The notes beneath the pieces were generated by a model, which was given only the letters and a program-made list of their open reading frames with translations, searched no databases and was not told where the DNA came from. Made by a program: the position numbers and the translations under genes. Shown here piece by piece: positions 26,366-35,699 of a DNA stretch of 64,000 nt (position 1 is its first letter; each line of letters begins with the position of its first letter). The DNA is taken from NCBI RefSeq assembly GCF_002216065.1, contig NZ_CP022282.1, positions 434,001 to 498,000 of the forward strand, written 5' to 3'. This DNA is from Chryseobacterium sp. T16E-39. GTDB lineage: Bacteria; Bacteroidota; Bacteroidia; Flavobacteriales; Weeksellaceae.

Positions 26366-27682
26366 ATGAAACATCCATTAGCTCTATTATTTACTGTTTT
26401 TTTATGTTTCTTTGGTCAAAGCCAGGAACAGGTTACTGTAGATATAAAAAGATCTGAAATAGAAAGAAAAACTAACGAGTATTTTTCTGCGATAACCAGC
26501 CTCAAACAGTTTAATGGAAATGTAATTGTGGCAAAAGATGGCTCGGTGATTATTAACAAAACCTATAACATAAATCATGGACCAAAAGGGTTAAAGGTAG
26601 ACCAGAATAGTAAATTTATCATTGCTTCGGTATCCAAAGTGTTTGTGAAATATGGTATTCTGAAACTTGTCGAACAAAAGAAAATATCATTAGAGGACCC
26701 ATTATCCAAATTTATCCCTGATTTTCCTGATGGAAATAAAATAACGATCAATCACCTGATGCACCACCAGTCAGGGCTGCCAAGGGAGATTAAAGATTAT
26801 GAAAAATTTGATAAACTGACCGGTGAGCAGATCATTGAACTGGCAAAAAAAGAAAAACTTCTGTTTGAACCCGGTACAAAGACCTTATATTCAAATATTG
26901 GGTTTCTGTTATTGCATAATATTATCAATAAAACAGCCAGGAACGGATATCTGTCATTTATAAAAAAAGAAATATTTGATCCTATTGGGCTTAAAAATAC
27001 CAATGAATACAATGCTAAAAAGCCTTCAAAGAATTTTGTACGGGGATTTGATAATGATGATGGTAAAATAGTAAAAGCTTCTGCAAAAGACTTGAATAGA
27101 TTTGAGACAGGGAATTACGTTTCGACAATTGGGGATCTGTATCTCTTTTCCAAAGAAGGTTTTAAAGGTAAACATCTCGAAAAAGGACTTATCAAAGAAC
27201 TGTTTGATGAAAATGAAGTATTAGCGCAGGCCGGTGGAAGACCAGGTTACAGAGCTTATTTTTATAAAAATAAAAAGACAGGATTTGATTTTATGTTTGT
27301 CAGCAATTATACAGGGATCCCGATGCAGCAGGTTACAGAAGATATTGTGAAAATTGTAGAAGGAAAGCCTTATAAGGTTCCCAATGCGATCAAAAGAAAA
27401 AAGATAGAACTTTCAGAACAAATAATGAAAAGATATGAAGGGAAGTATGCTTTAGAACTTGATAATACACAATATTTTATCATTACTGTAAAAGATGGAA
27501 AATTATATGTGGCAGGTAAAGATGGCGAGGCTACTGAAGCTGTTCCGGATTCTGAAACAACATTCTTTTTTGATCCGGCTTCAAATGATGGTTTGTTATT
27601 TACTGTAAATAAAGACACCGGAGCATATGAAATGATTATGATATCAGACGGTCTCAATCTTAAAACAAAAAAAATAAACTAA
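26366..27682 (+). CDS. Secreted beta-lactamase-fold serine hydrolase
   Basis: 438 residues from ATG 26366; the frame is open back to a TTG at 26267, but only the ATG gives a proper signal peptide (MKHPLALLFTVFLCFFGQSQ). Class C beta-lactamase/DD-peptidase fold with the SxxK motif SVSK and the Tyr motif YSNIG, plus a C-terminal beta extension (about 350-438; DGLLFTVNKDTGAYEMIMIS). It is more likely an esterase or peptidase of the periplasm than a resistance enzyme, as is usual for such chromosomal copies. It stands alone between the GH2 gene and ohr. Confidence 0.83.
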   Translation: MKHPLALLFTVFLCFFGQSQEQVTVDIKRSEIERKTNEYFSAITSLKQFNGNVIVAKDGSVIINKTYNINHGPKGLKVDQNSKFIIASVSKVFVKYGILKLVEQKKISLEDPLSKFIPDFPDGNKITINHLMHHQSGLPREIKDYEKFDKLTGEQIIELAKKEKLLFEPGTKTLYSNIGFLLLHNIINKTARNGYLSFIKKEIFDPIGLKNTNEYNAKKPSKNFVRGFDNDDGKIVKASAKDLNRFETGNYVSTIGDLYLFSKEGFKGKHLEKGLIKELFDENEVLAQAGGRPGYRAYFYKNKKTGFDFMFVSNYTGIPMQQVTEDIVKIVEGKPYKVPNAIKRKKIELSEQIMKRYEGKYALELDNTQYFIITVKDGKLYVAGKDGEATEAVPDSETTFFFDPASNDGLLFTVNKDTGAYEMIMISDGLNLKTKKIN

Positions 27683-27701
27683 TACCAACTCTATATTATA
27701 A

Positions 27702-27732
27702 AAAATCCACAACAACAAGGTTGTGGATTTTG
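27702..27732. terminator. Bidirectional terminator between serine hydrolase and ohr
   Basis: Stem AATCCACAAC / GTTGTGGATT with a 6-nt loop, A-rich before and T-rich after, between convergent genes. Confidence 0.8.
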
Positions 27733-27739
27733 TATTTTA

Positions 27740-28174
27740 TTAAAGAACGGTTGTTGTTACATTAATATTTCCATGGATGGCCTTCGAATAAGGACAGGTC
27801 TGATGAGCAATGATTACTAGTTCTTCAGCTATATTTCTTTCTAAGCCCGGCAAACTAACGGAGAGCCGTGCTTGTAAAAGGAAATCTCCACCATTCATTC
27901 CCAGATCTACCTCTGCGTCTACATAAGTGTGGGAGGGTATTGTTATTCCCAGTTTTTTCGCTGCCAGTCCTAACGCTCCTATGTAGCACGCCGACCAGCC
28001 TGCTGCAAAAAGCTGTTCAGGATTGGTTCCCGGGATATTTGATCCAGGGGGAGATAATAATAGATCCAGATTTCCATCATCACTTTTAGCGTTTCCTTGT
28101 CTGCCTCCGGTTGTTTTCGTTTTTGCAGTATACAATACCTTTTGTACTTCTGCAGCTTTTTGATTGTTGTTCAT
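27740..28174 (-). CDS. ohr: Organic hydroperoxide reductase Ohr
   Basis: 144 residues of the OsmC/Ohr family. The two reactive cysteines lie in GWSACYIGAL and HQTCPYSKA, and the central NPEQLFAAG is typical for Ohr. It reduces organic and fatty-acid hydroperoxides with lipoylated partner proteins in the cytoplasm. No OhrR-type regulator gene is adjacent. Confidence 0.93.
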   Translation of the reverse strand: MNNNQKAAEVQKVLYTAKTKTTGGRQGNAKSDDGNLDLLLSPPGSNIPGTNPEQLFAAGWSACYIGALGLAAKKLGITIPSHTYVDAEVDLGMNGGDFLLQARLSVSLPGLERNIAEELVIIAHQTCPYSKAIHGNINVTTTVL

Positions 28175-28459
28175 TATTGTAATTTTTGATTAGTAATTAG
28201 GTTAAAATCCTATGCAAAGGAAGTACTGTCTTTAAACGAAAACGAGTATAAATGAGGTGAAGCCGGCATTTTTAACGCTGAAACAGACATAGCAGTTCCT
28301 GATATTTTACAGCAGGATTTTAGGAATCTAAATTCCTTTATACAGGAACATGAAAAGAGGGAGATTATACAATAATTAACGTGAAAAAAGGGATTGTAGA
28401 TTTTAAGTTTTGAAATGACTGGTTCAATACCTATTTAGTCTGGTTGAACCAGGTGATGA

Positions 28460-28490
28460 TTGATTGGCGCTCTTTAGCAAAATACATTTG
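28460..28490 (+). promoter_or_regulatory. Promoter of the epoxide hydrolase
   Basis: TACATTTG at 28483-28490 with TTG at 28460-28462 exactly 20 nt upstream fits the Bacteroidota -33/-7 consensus. The rest of the 358-nt gap between ohr and this gene shows nothing else I can name. Confidence 0.6.
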
Positions 28491-28532
28491 CCGAAGAAAT
28501 AATTAAAAATCAACTTATTTAAAATCAAAACA

Positions 28533-29813
28533 ATGGAAACAAAAAGAAACAATTTAAAAGCTACACTTACTGCAAGCGTATTCGTATTATTATCAGCAAC
28601 AAGTTTTGCACAAAATACGACCAAAGGAACTGATGCTATTCGTCCTTATCATGTAAGTATTCCCGAGACTGCCATTAAAGAACTTCGTCAACGTATCAAC
28701 TCAACAAGATGGCCAGATAAAGAGACGGTAACCGATCAGTCACAGGGAGTGAAGCTACAGCAGATTAAGGATCTTGTAAAATATTGGGGAAATGGATATG
28801 ACTGGCATAAGGCAGAAAACAAATTAAATTCGTTGCCACAATTTATTACTAAAATTGACGGCTTGGACATTCATTTCATACATGTTCGTTCAAAACATAA
28901 AAATGCAATGCCTTTAATCATTACTCATGGATGGCCAGGGTCTATATTTGAAGAATTAAAAGCGATTGAACCGCTTACAGATCCAACAAAATATGGAGGA
29001 AAAGCAGAAGATGCTTTTGATGTGATTATACCGTCAATGCCGGGTTACGGATTTTCAGAGAAACCAAAGACTACGGGATGGGGTGTTGAAAAGATAGGAA
29101 AAAGCTGGGATGTATTGATGAAACGTCTGGGATATCATCATTATGTATCACAGGGAGGTGACTGGGGTGCTGTAATTGCTGATGCAATGGGTCGACAGGC
29201 TCCGGAAGGTCTTTTAGGAATCCATGTGAATATGCCGGCAACTGTACCTGCAGAAATAGCAGATGTTTTGAAAGCAGGAGGTCCGGCTCCCGAAGGATTA
29301 CCTGAAGATGAAAAAGCAGCGTTTACTTCACTGAATAAACTCTATACCCGAGGAGGTGGGTATGCCGGAATGATGGTGACACGTCCCCAGACATTAGGGT
29401 ATGGACTTACAGATTCACCGGTTGGACTAGCTTCTTTCTTCCTGGATAAATTTAATGAATGGACCTATAGTGGTGGTAATGCAGAGAAATCTCTTACAAA
29501 AGACGAAATGCTGGATGACATCAGTTTATATTGGTTCACTGATACTGCTGTTTCATCAGCACAATTGTATTGGGAAAACAATAATAACAATTTCAATGTA
29601 GTAGAGCAGAAAACGAGAGAAATAAAAGTACCTGTAGCTGTTACCGTATTCCCCGGTGAGATCTATCAGGCTCCAAAAAGCTGGACAGAGAAAGCTTATC
29701 CAAATCTGATTTATTTTAACCAGGCAAAAAAAGGAGGACACTTTGCTTCATGGGAAGAACCTCAGGTATTTGCACAGGAACTTCGTGAGGCATTCAGACC
29801 TTTGAGGAAATAA
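28533..29813 (+). CDS. Secreted epoxide hydrolase (EHN family)
   Basis: 426 residues. Signal peptide (SVFVLLSATSFAQ), an N-terminal EHN domain (about 35-145; IRPYHVSIPETAIKELRQRI) and an alpha/beta-hydrolase core with the oxyanion motif HGWPGS, nucleophile Asp in GGDWGAV and catalytic His in KGGHFASWEEP. It opens epoxides to diols. The signal peptide places it in the periplasm, which is also seen in other Gram-negative EHN proteins. Monocistronic with its own promoter and terminator. Confidence 0.88.
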   Translation: METKRNNLKATLTASVFVLLSATSFAQNTTKGTDAIRPYHVSIPETAIKELRQRINSTRWPDKETVTDQSQGVKLQQIKDLVKYWGNGYDWHKAENKLNSLPQFITKIDGLDIHFIHVRSKHKNAMPLIITHGWPGSIFEELKAIEPLTDPTKYGGKAEDAFDVIIPSMPGYGFSEKPKTTGWGVEKIGKSWDVLMKRLGYHHYVSQGGDWGAVIADAMGRQAPEGLLGIHVNMPATVPAEIADVLKAGGPAPEGLPEDEKAAFTSLNKLYTRGGGYAGMMVTRPQTLGYGLTDSPVGLASFFLDKFNEWTYSGGNAEKSLTKDEMLDDISLYWFTDTAVSSAQLYWENNNNNFNVVEQKTREIKVPVAVTVFPGEIYQAPKSWTEKAYPNLIYFNQAKKGGHFASWEEPQVFAQELREAFRPLRK

Positions 29814-29832
29814 CAGAAAAAAATAAGATAAA

Positions 29833-29866
29833 AAAAACCACAATCCTTAAAAATTGTGGTTTTTTA
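29833..29866 (+). terminator. Terminator after the epoxide hydrolase
   Basis: Stem AAAAACCACAAT / ATTGTGGTTTTT with a loop of 8 nt and a T tail. Confidence 0.8.
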
Positions 29867-29883
29867 TATAGCTATTATTTCCA

Positions 29884-30288
29884 TTATTGATGAAATTGAA
29901 TTCTTGTAAATGCTTCTTTTCCAAATAAGCATGAAAATATATTTTGAAATTCGTGAATATATCTGCATCGGATTGAGTTGCCATAGATCTTTAAACCCTC
30001 TACAATTTTTTTGGGACTCAGATCGATATCATATTTAATAAACTCTTCAGGTCGTTCATAGCGGATGCGCTGTTCAGAACTGTATGTTCTCGAAAATCCG
30101 AACTCTTCCAGCCATTCTCCGGTGATCTGAATAGGATTAATGGCATCTGCCGGAGCAGAGATTGTTTGGATATCATTTTCAATCTTGACAAAATAATCTT
30201 TTGTGTTATTTTGAAAAATTTCTGTAATCGTGAAAATTTGATTTTTGTACTCAACTAAATTTCTAATCTTTAAGTCTGCAACGTTCAT
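29884..30288 (-). CDS. Small protein of a Bacteroidota family often seen in mobile DNA
   Basis: 134 residues without signal or membrane segment. The layout (a short N-terminal beta region MNVADLKIRNLVEYKNQIFT, then INPIQITGEWLEEFGFSR, and the end RYIHEFQNIFSCLFGKE) resembles a widespread uncharacterised Bacteroidota family whose members usually end in a YVHQLQNLYFALTG-like motif. I know that family mainly from phages and islands, but no other phage gene is present here. Function unknown. Confidence 0.6.
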   Translation of the reverse strand: MNVADLKIRNLVEYKNQIFTITEIFQNNTKDYFVKIENDIQTISAPADAINPIQITGEWLEEFGFSRTYSSEQRIRYERPEEFIKYDIDLSPKKIVEGLKIYGNSIRCRYIHEFQNIFSCLFGKEAFTRIQFHQ

Positions 30289-30444
30289 AATATTTAGTAT
30301 TAAGGAGGTTATTAAAAATGAGGTAGTACAAAATAGAGTTGCAAATACTATGCCTTACAGAATATATTTTATTTAAATATGTGTTAATATATTAACCTAT
30401 CTTTTATGAATTATTAAATATTACTTAAAACAAATTAGTTTTAC

Positions 30445-31644
30445 TTATGATATTTTGTGAATTCTTTTTAATTTAAAAGATGCAAGTAAATAGGCGGTAA
30501 GTATAGCAATAATAAGGAAAAAGATGAAATAAGTCCACGATGTGCCATGCAATAAATAACCGGTACCACTTCCTAAAATACTGGAACCAAAATAATAAAA
30601 TAACCAATACATTGAAGTCGCAGAAGATTTCCCATCCTTTGCGCGAAGTGCAGTCATCTGGCTTGCCATGGTATGCGCCGCGAAAAATGATAAGGTGAAG
30701 AGTCCCAGGCCGAAAATAACAATATAGATATTTTCAGAAAGTAAAAGCACAATACCTCCAATCATAAATAATATAGCTCCCTGCAATATATTTTTCTGTT
30801 CGATTCTTTTTGATAAACGGCTTGTGATCATCGTTCCAAAAACCCCGAAAGTGTACATTAGAAATATAAATGCTATATAAAAATGATTAAGAGAAAATGG
30901 AGCAGCCTCCAAACGGAAGGTCAGGTAATTGTAGACACTTACAAAAGCTCCCATGATAAGCGCAGCAACCAAGTACAATCTAAGCATATAAGAGTCCATC
31001 AGAAACCTTTTCATCTGTTTTATTTTCAGATGATAATCTACTTTTTGAGGGACAAAAAATTTCGATCCGGGAAATAATTTCCAAAATATGAGCCCTAAAA
31101 TAAGACTTTCAATTCCTATGATCAATACTGCTTTTTGCCATCCAAGCTCTCCGGAAAGGAGGGTTGCCATTATTCTTCCGCTCATTCCCCCAATCGTGTT
31201 TCCACTGAGGTACATACTAATTGCTAAAGCAACTACAGAAGAATGAACTTCTTCCGTAAGATAAGCAAGGGCAACTGCCGAAACACCTGAAATAACAAAG
31301 CCTTTTAGAACCCCGATAAAGATCAATAAAGGAAGATTGGGAATCCATGCAGAAAGAATGGTCAGGACTGCCGAAGATAGTAATGAAAAAGCCATGAGCC
31401 CCTTTCTGGAATAGCTGTCCGCATTAAAAGCAAAGAAAAAAAGTCCGGCTGCCATTCCTATGGTCGAAGAGGAAACAAGTAATGAACTATCTCCCACAGT
31501 GGTATGGAAATAGTCAGCTACAAGGGGAAGCAAAGGCTGGAAAAGATAGAGTTGAGCAAATACAGATAGTCCTGAAAGGAAAATACACAGTTTGATATAT
31601 TGAAAACGTTTACTTTTTTTATCTGCTTTTTCAGGTAAGTTCAT
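30445..31644 (-). CDS. MFS transporter, YnfM-like
   Basis: 399 residues with 12 predicted helices. The fold and motifs (QPLLPLVADYF after helix 1; SYSRKGLMAFSLL between helices 2 and 3; GRIMATLL) fit the YnfM-like MFS subgroup of drug or arabinose-type exporters. No regulator shares the transcript; the LytS-type kinase gene is divergent and 191 nt away. The substrate cannot be predicted. Confidence 0.82.
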   Translation of the reverse strand: MNLPEKADKKSKRFQYIKLCIFLSGLSVFAQLYLFQPLLPLVADYFHTTVGDSSLLVSSSTIGMAAGLFFFAFNADSYSRKGLMAFSLLSSAVLTILSAWIPNLPLLIFIGVLKGFVISGVSAVALAYLTEEVHSSVVALAISMYLSGNTIGGMSGRIMATLLSGELGWQKAVLIIGIESLILGLIFWKLFPGSKFFVPQKVDYHLKIKQMKRFLMDSYMLRLYLVAALIMGAFVSVYNYLTFRLEAAPFSLNHFYIAFIFLMYTFGVFGTMITSRLSKRIEQKNILQGAILFMIGGIVLLLSENIYIVIFGLGLFTLSFFAAHTMASQMTALRAKDGKSSATSMYWLFYYFGSSILGSGTGYLLHGTSWTYFIFFLIIAILTAYLLASFKLKRIHKIS

Positions 31645-31835
31645 AAGAAAGAATATCCGCTTAATAAGTTAGCATTAAGCATTACACAAATTTCAAGATA
31701 AATTTTTAATCTATAAAACGTTTATTTTCGATAATATTGATCGTTTAAACCGATTATGTATAACCTATTATTTTAAATTTTATGATCTTTGAAAGATTTT
31801 GAAATTTTGTATTTTTAACTTTCTTAAATAAACTA

Positions 31836-32909
31836 ATGCAGGAAAACTTAATAGGAGCTGATATCCAACCTGGAAAAGAAAAATTATGGCAACTGCTTTT
31901 GTTGTCGAAAAAATACCGCATTCTGAGACATGTTGTTTTATGCACTATTTTTTTGCTTTTATATGTCATCAACCCGCAAGACAGAGGCTATACCAGTGAA
32001 ATAAACTTCTATGCAAGTATTGTCGATTTCATCTACATTATGCTTGTTTTTTATTGTAACATTTATGTCCTTGTTCCCAAATTATTACTGAAGGGGAAGG
32101 TATATCAATATATTCTGACGATCTTAGTATTGGGCGTTACTACCTTCTTGCTTATCTGTTCAGCAGAAATTTTATTGTCCGATTACAGAGTTTCAAAAGA
32201 TCCGACCCTGGGACAGAACTGGCTGTCAGGATTAGTTTATTTCTTAACCACTTTTATCATTTTAATCTCTTTTACCACAGCCATAAAGGTTTTCCAATAT
32301 CTTGTGATCCATCTGGAAAAACTCAATCGGATTCAGAAATTAAATTTTCAGAATGAATTATCCATCCTGAAAAATCAGGTTTCACCCCATTTTCTCTTTA
32401 ATACACTGAATAATATTAATATTCTCACGGAAACGAATCCAAAGCTAGCCTCAAAACTCATTCTTAATTTATCCGATCTCCTAAGATATCAGATTTATGA
32501 TGGTGTTGAGGATTCTATTTTACTTAGTGCTGATATTACTTTTATTAAAAATTTTCTTTTTATAGAATCATTAAGGAAAGATAATTTTAAATATGATCTT
32601 TCATTTAACGGATCCCAGAAAGATGCATTTCTTCCACCGCTGCTTTTCATTCCTTTTGTAGAAAATTCTGTAAAGCATGTTGATAATGAAAACCCTTACG
32701 TGGAGGTCCGTTTTCAGCTTGATGATAATAATTTGAAATTTGTTTGTATCAATTCTACCAATTTGGATACTAATAAGAAAGAGAAAAATGAAGGAATTGG
32801 TCTGGCTAATATCAAGAAAAGACTACAGTTGCTTTTTCCGGAACAGCATAGTCTTAAGATAGAAAGCAAAGACAATGTCTTTAGTGTAGAATTAAATTTA
32901 ACATTATGA
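31836..32909 (+). CDS. LytS-type membrane histidine kinase
   Basis: 357 residues: four membrane helices (about 32-155), a short coiled coil, the His_kinase domain with phospho-acceptor H185 in NQVSPHFLFNTLNN, and a HATPase domain (PFVENSVKHVDN, GIGLANIKKRL). It overlaps the LytTR regulator by 4 nt (ATGA), so the pair is translationally coupled. Kinases of this type have no extracellular sensor and probably read the membrane state or a small ligand. Three secreted proteins follow downstream and may be targets. Confidence 0.92.
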   Translation: MQENLIGADIQPGKEKLWQLLLLSKKYRILRHVVLCTIFLLLYVINPQDRGYTSEINFYASIVDFIYIMLVFYCNIYVLVPKLLLKGKVYQYILTILVLGVTTFLLICSAEILLSDYRVSKDPTLGQNWLSGLVYFLTTFIILISFTTAIKVFQYLVIHLEKLNRIQKLNFQNELSILKNQVSPHFLFNTLNNINILTETNPKLASKLILNLSDLLRYQIYDGVEDSILLSADITFIKNFLFIESLRKDNFKYDLSFNGSQKDAFLPPLLFIPFVENSVKHVDNENPYVEVRFQLDDNNLKFVCINSTNLDTNKKEKNEGIGLANIKKRLQLLFPEQHSLKIESKDNVFSVELNLTL

Positions 32910-33619
32910 ACTGCATTATTGTAGATGATGAGCCCATTGCAAGGCAAGGAATATTAAACTTGACAGCTAAGGTTCCCGATCTTATTGTAAAAGGACTTTT
33001 CAAGAACTCGAACGAAGCCAGACTGTATCTGGAAAAGAATGTAGTGGACCTTATTTTCTTAGATATTGAAATGCCCGGGATCAATGGAATTGAGTTTGCA
33101 AAAAGTATTTCAAAAAAAACATTGGTGATCTTTACAACCGCTCACGCTCAGTATGCTCTCGAAAGCTATGAAATTGATGCTATAGATTATCTTTTAAAAC
33201 CAATCAGCGAAGACCGCTTTCTAAAAGCAGCTACAAAGGCAATAGAATTTAATTATTTTTTATCGGACGATTTTGAAAAAAGCAGTTTTGAATCTATTGG
33301 AGAAAACAGCATTATAGTAAGGGCAGACCGGAGGATCTATAAAATATTACATAAAGATATTTTCTTCATCGAAGGCATGAAAGATTATTCCATTATCAAT
33401 AGTAAAGATAATAAGATCATAACAGCTATGAATCTTAAAACAATACTTTCCCAGCTTCCTCCTCAGTTTTTTAAGAGGATCAGTAAATCATATATTGTCA
33501 ATTATCATCATGTCCTTTCCGTTTCTCCTCACGCTGTACATCTTCAGGGAATTGAGCTTCCGCTTGGAAATACGTACAGAAATGAATTTATAAATGAATT
33601 TATCAAAAAGAAGGATTGA
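32906..33619 (+). CDS. LytTR-family response regulator
   Basis: 237 residues. Receiver domain (about 1-120) with D53 in LIFLDIEMPG and a C-terminal LytTR DNA-binding domain (about 135-235; FFIEGMKDYSIIN, FKRISKSYIVN). It works with the kinase overlapping it. LytTR proteins bind paired 9-10 nt direct repeats; I did not find a convincing pair in the 111 nt before the next gene. Confidence 0.93.
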   Translation: MNCIIVDDEPIARQGILNLTAKVPDLIVKGLFKNSNEARLYLEKNVVDLIFLDIEMPGINGIEFAKSISKKTLVIFTTAHAQYALESYEIDAIDYLLKPISEDRFLKAATKAIEFNYFLSDDFEKSSFESIGENSIIVRADRRIYKILHKDIFFIEGMKDYSIINSKDNKIITAMNLKTILSQLPPQFFKRISKSYIVNYHHVLSVSPHAVHLQGIELPLGNTYRNEFINEFIKKKD

Positions 33620-33730
33620 TCGGTTTTTCATTTTTCATCTCATTTTTGTATAAGAAATAAGCCTATACGTATAAAATCTGATGCTGATTTTAATTCAGAT
33701 CTATATTTTTGTTTTAGAACTTAAATAGCT

Positions 33731-34399
33731 ATGATGAGGGCTTACTTTATTTTTGTTGTGTATATTATCTTTGGGAATACCTGCCTTTCTGCACAGGGCT
33801 GTTCTGATTTTTATTATTTCAGAAAAGATACAGAGGTCGTATTCTTACACTATGACGCTAAAGGAAATGTATCAGGAAAGGATATCGGAAATACCAGAAA
33901 TATCAATAAGGGTGAAAATATGGCCTTATCCGAATATCCGACCATTACTTATAACGCTGACAGCAAGACTAAAGCAGAATTTTCACAACAAGTTTTCTGC
34001 ATTAATAACAATCTTAAAATTAATTTTCCTGTTTCAGATATTCCGGGTTTTACAATATCTTTATCGTATCCTTCTGAGATGAAAATAGGTCAAGAAATTG
34101 GTAAAGACGTCAGGAAATCATTTAAAATGAGAGTGGGGGATAAAGAAACGGATATCTTATTCAGTATAACAAATCGGAAAGTGATTGGTCAGGAGACAGT
34201 CAAAACTTCTGCCGGAGAATTTAAATCTGAAAAAATACAATATAACCTTAATTTTGAGTACAATATTGCCGGAATTTCTATCCCTTTACAAAAGAAAATT
34301 TGGGAATGGTTTAGTCCGGGATATGGTATTGTAAAAACTGAATTTTACACAAAAGATGGGATATTAGAAAAAGCGTCTGTATTGTCGTCTGTCAATTGA
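33731..34399 (+). CDS. Secreted TapB/DUF3108-like protein
   Basis: 222 residues (a second ATG at 33734 is equally possible). Signal peptide (FIFVVYIIFGNTCLSAQ), then a beta-rich domain with the pattern TVKTSAGEFKSEKIQYNLN and IWEWFSPGYGIVKTEFY, which resembles the TapB/DUF3108 family of periplasmic proteins. The function of that family is unclear. It is followed after 73 nt by a secreted aspartyl protease and may be expressed with it. Confidence 0.6.
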   Translation: MMRAYFIFVVYIIFGNTCLSAQGCSDFYYFRKDTEVVFLHYDAKGNVSGKDIGNTRNINKGENMALSEYPTITYNADSKTKAEFSQQVFCINNNLKINFPVSDIPGFTISLSYPSEMKIGQEIGKDVRKSFKMRVGDKETDILFSITNRKVIGQETVKTSAGEFKSEKIQYNLNFEYNIAGISIPLQKKIWEWFSPGYGIVKTEFYTKDGILEKASVLSSVN

Positions 34400-34472
34400 A
34401 TTGTTTACCCGTAGTTTTGGGAAGTAAGGATGGGAAAAATGGATCCATATTAAAATTTTAATCTATCACATC

Positions 34473-35678
34473 ATGATTAATTTACTTAAGAAAATAAGTG
34501 CTTCTATATTTTTTATGTTGATCTGTAGCTTATATTACGGACAAAGTGCTAAAGAGCAGCTTACCCTGGCAAATGCAGCTGAGCTACAGTCAAAAAGTTT
34601 TTTAGACTCCGTTCGTTTTGAAAACAGATTAGGATATTTTATTATTAAAGTAAAGAATAAGGAAAATACCTATGACTATATATTTGATACCGGAGGTTAT
34701 AATACGGTCAATACTAAAATTCTCAGTAAAGAGGATATTAAAACCAAATTACAGGTAGAAGTTGGAAGTTCAAATCAGAAAAAGTCTAAAATGGATCTTG
34801 TGTTACTGCCTTCATTACAAATTGGATCTGTTGGTTTTAAAAATGTTGGAGTCTTTAATTTTGATTTTGATGAAGCGCCACTTATTAACTGCTTTACTAA
34901 TGGAGGATTAATAGGAAAAGGAATTATCAAAGAAGCGATATGGCAAATCGATGCTAGGAAATCGATAATCAGATTTACGGATCAGATCAATAATTTATCT
35001 CATATTAAAAACGGGAAAAAATTGAAGATTGAATGGGATAAAACCTATAACCCTTTCATCTCCATAAAAGTAAATGGGGTAAAAGAAAAATTTTTGCTGG
35101 ATTTTGGATATGGCGGATTTTTCTCACTCACAGATAAAACATTTGGAAAGCTGAATCTGACTCCCATAAAAAATATACAAGGCGAAGGAAGTATTGGCGC
35201 CAATGGAGTAGTCAAAGAAAAGACAATGATTTCCAGAATTGATAAGGCTGAAATTGCCGGGTTTACTTTTGATAAAATACCTGCTTATTCTGAATCTTCA
35301 AACAATCATAATTTATTGGGATCTGAACTGAGTAAATACTTCATTATTACGATCAATAGCAGAGATAATGAACTTATTCTGACTCCTTATACAGAGAATT
35401 TCACAATAGAACCTCTTCGTAGTTTTGGATTTGATATCAATCTTAAAAACAAGAAACTGTACGTTTCGAAGCTGTATGAGAAAATGTCTGCAGAAAAGGA
35501 AGGACTAAATTATGATGATGTATTGATATCTTATAATGGAAATAAATTAAATGAAGAAACGGTCTGTGAAGACTTTTTTAAGTTTAAGGAAGCACTTAGG
35601 AGTACTGAAAAAATACAAATTGAAGTGTTGAGAAATGGAACTCTTAAAAGCTTTAATTTAATCAAACAGGATATATAA
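34473..35678 (+). CDS. Secreted retropepsin-like aspartyl protease with PDZ domain
   Basis: 401 residues. Signal peptide (ASIFFMLICSLYYGQ), two retropepsin-like half-domains with catalytic motifs IFDTGG (first) and LLDFGYGG (second, with an unusual Phe after Asp), and a C-terminal PDZ domain (about 325-400; KMSAEKEGLNYDDVLISYNG). Such Bacteroidota proteins probably cleave or bind periplasmic peptides. A paralogue with a DSG motif begins at the right edge of the window (63579). The substrate is unknown. Confidence 0.82.
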   Translation: MINLLKKISASIFFMLICSLYYGQSAKEQLTLANAAELQSKSFLDSVRFENRLGYFIIKVKNKENTYDYIFDTGGYNTVNTKILSKEDIKTKLQVEVGSSNQKKSKMDLVLLPSLQIGSVGFKNVGVFNFDFDEAPLINCFTNGGLIGKGIIKEAIWQIDARKSIIRFTDQINNLSHIKNGKKLKIEWDKTYNPFISIKVNGVKEKFLLDFGYGGFFSLTDKTFGKLNLTPIKNIQGEGSIGANGVVKEKTMISRIDKAEIAGFTFDKIPAYSESSNNHNLLGSELSKYFIITINSRDNELILTPYTENFTIEPLRSFGFDINLKNKKLYVSKLYEKMSAEKEGLNYDDVLISYNGNKLNEETVCEDFFKFKEALRSTEKIQIEVLRNGTLKSFNLIKQDI

Positions 35679-35699
35679 TTCTGTTCCAAACCTACTGCA

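Noticed and set aside
29884..30288. Prophage remnant
   Set aside because: A single small gene of a family often found in phages; no integrase, capsid or att-like repeats nearby.
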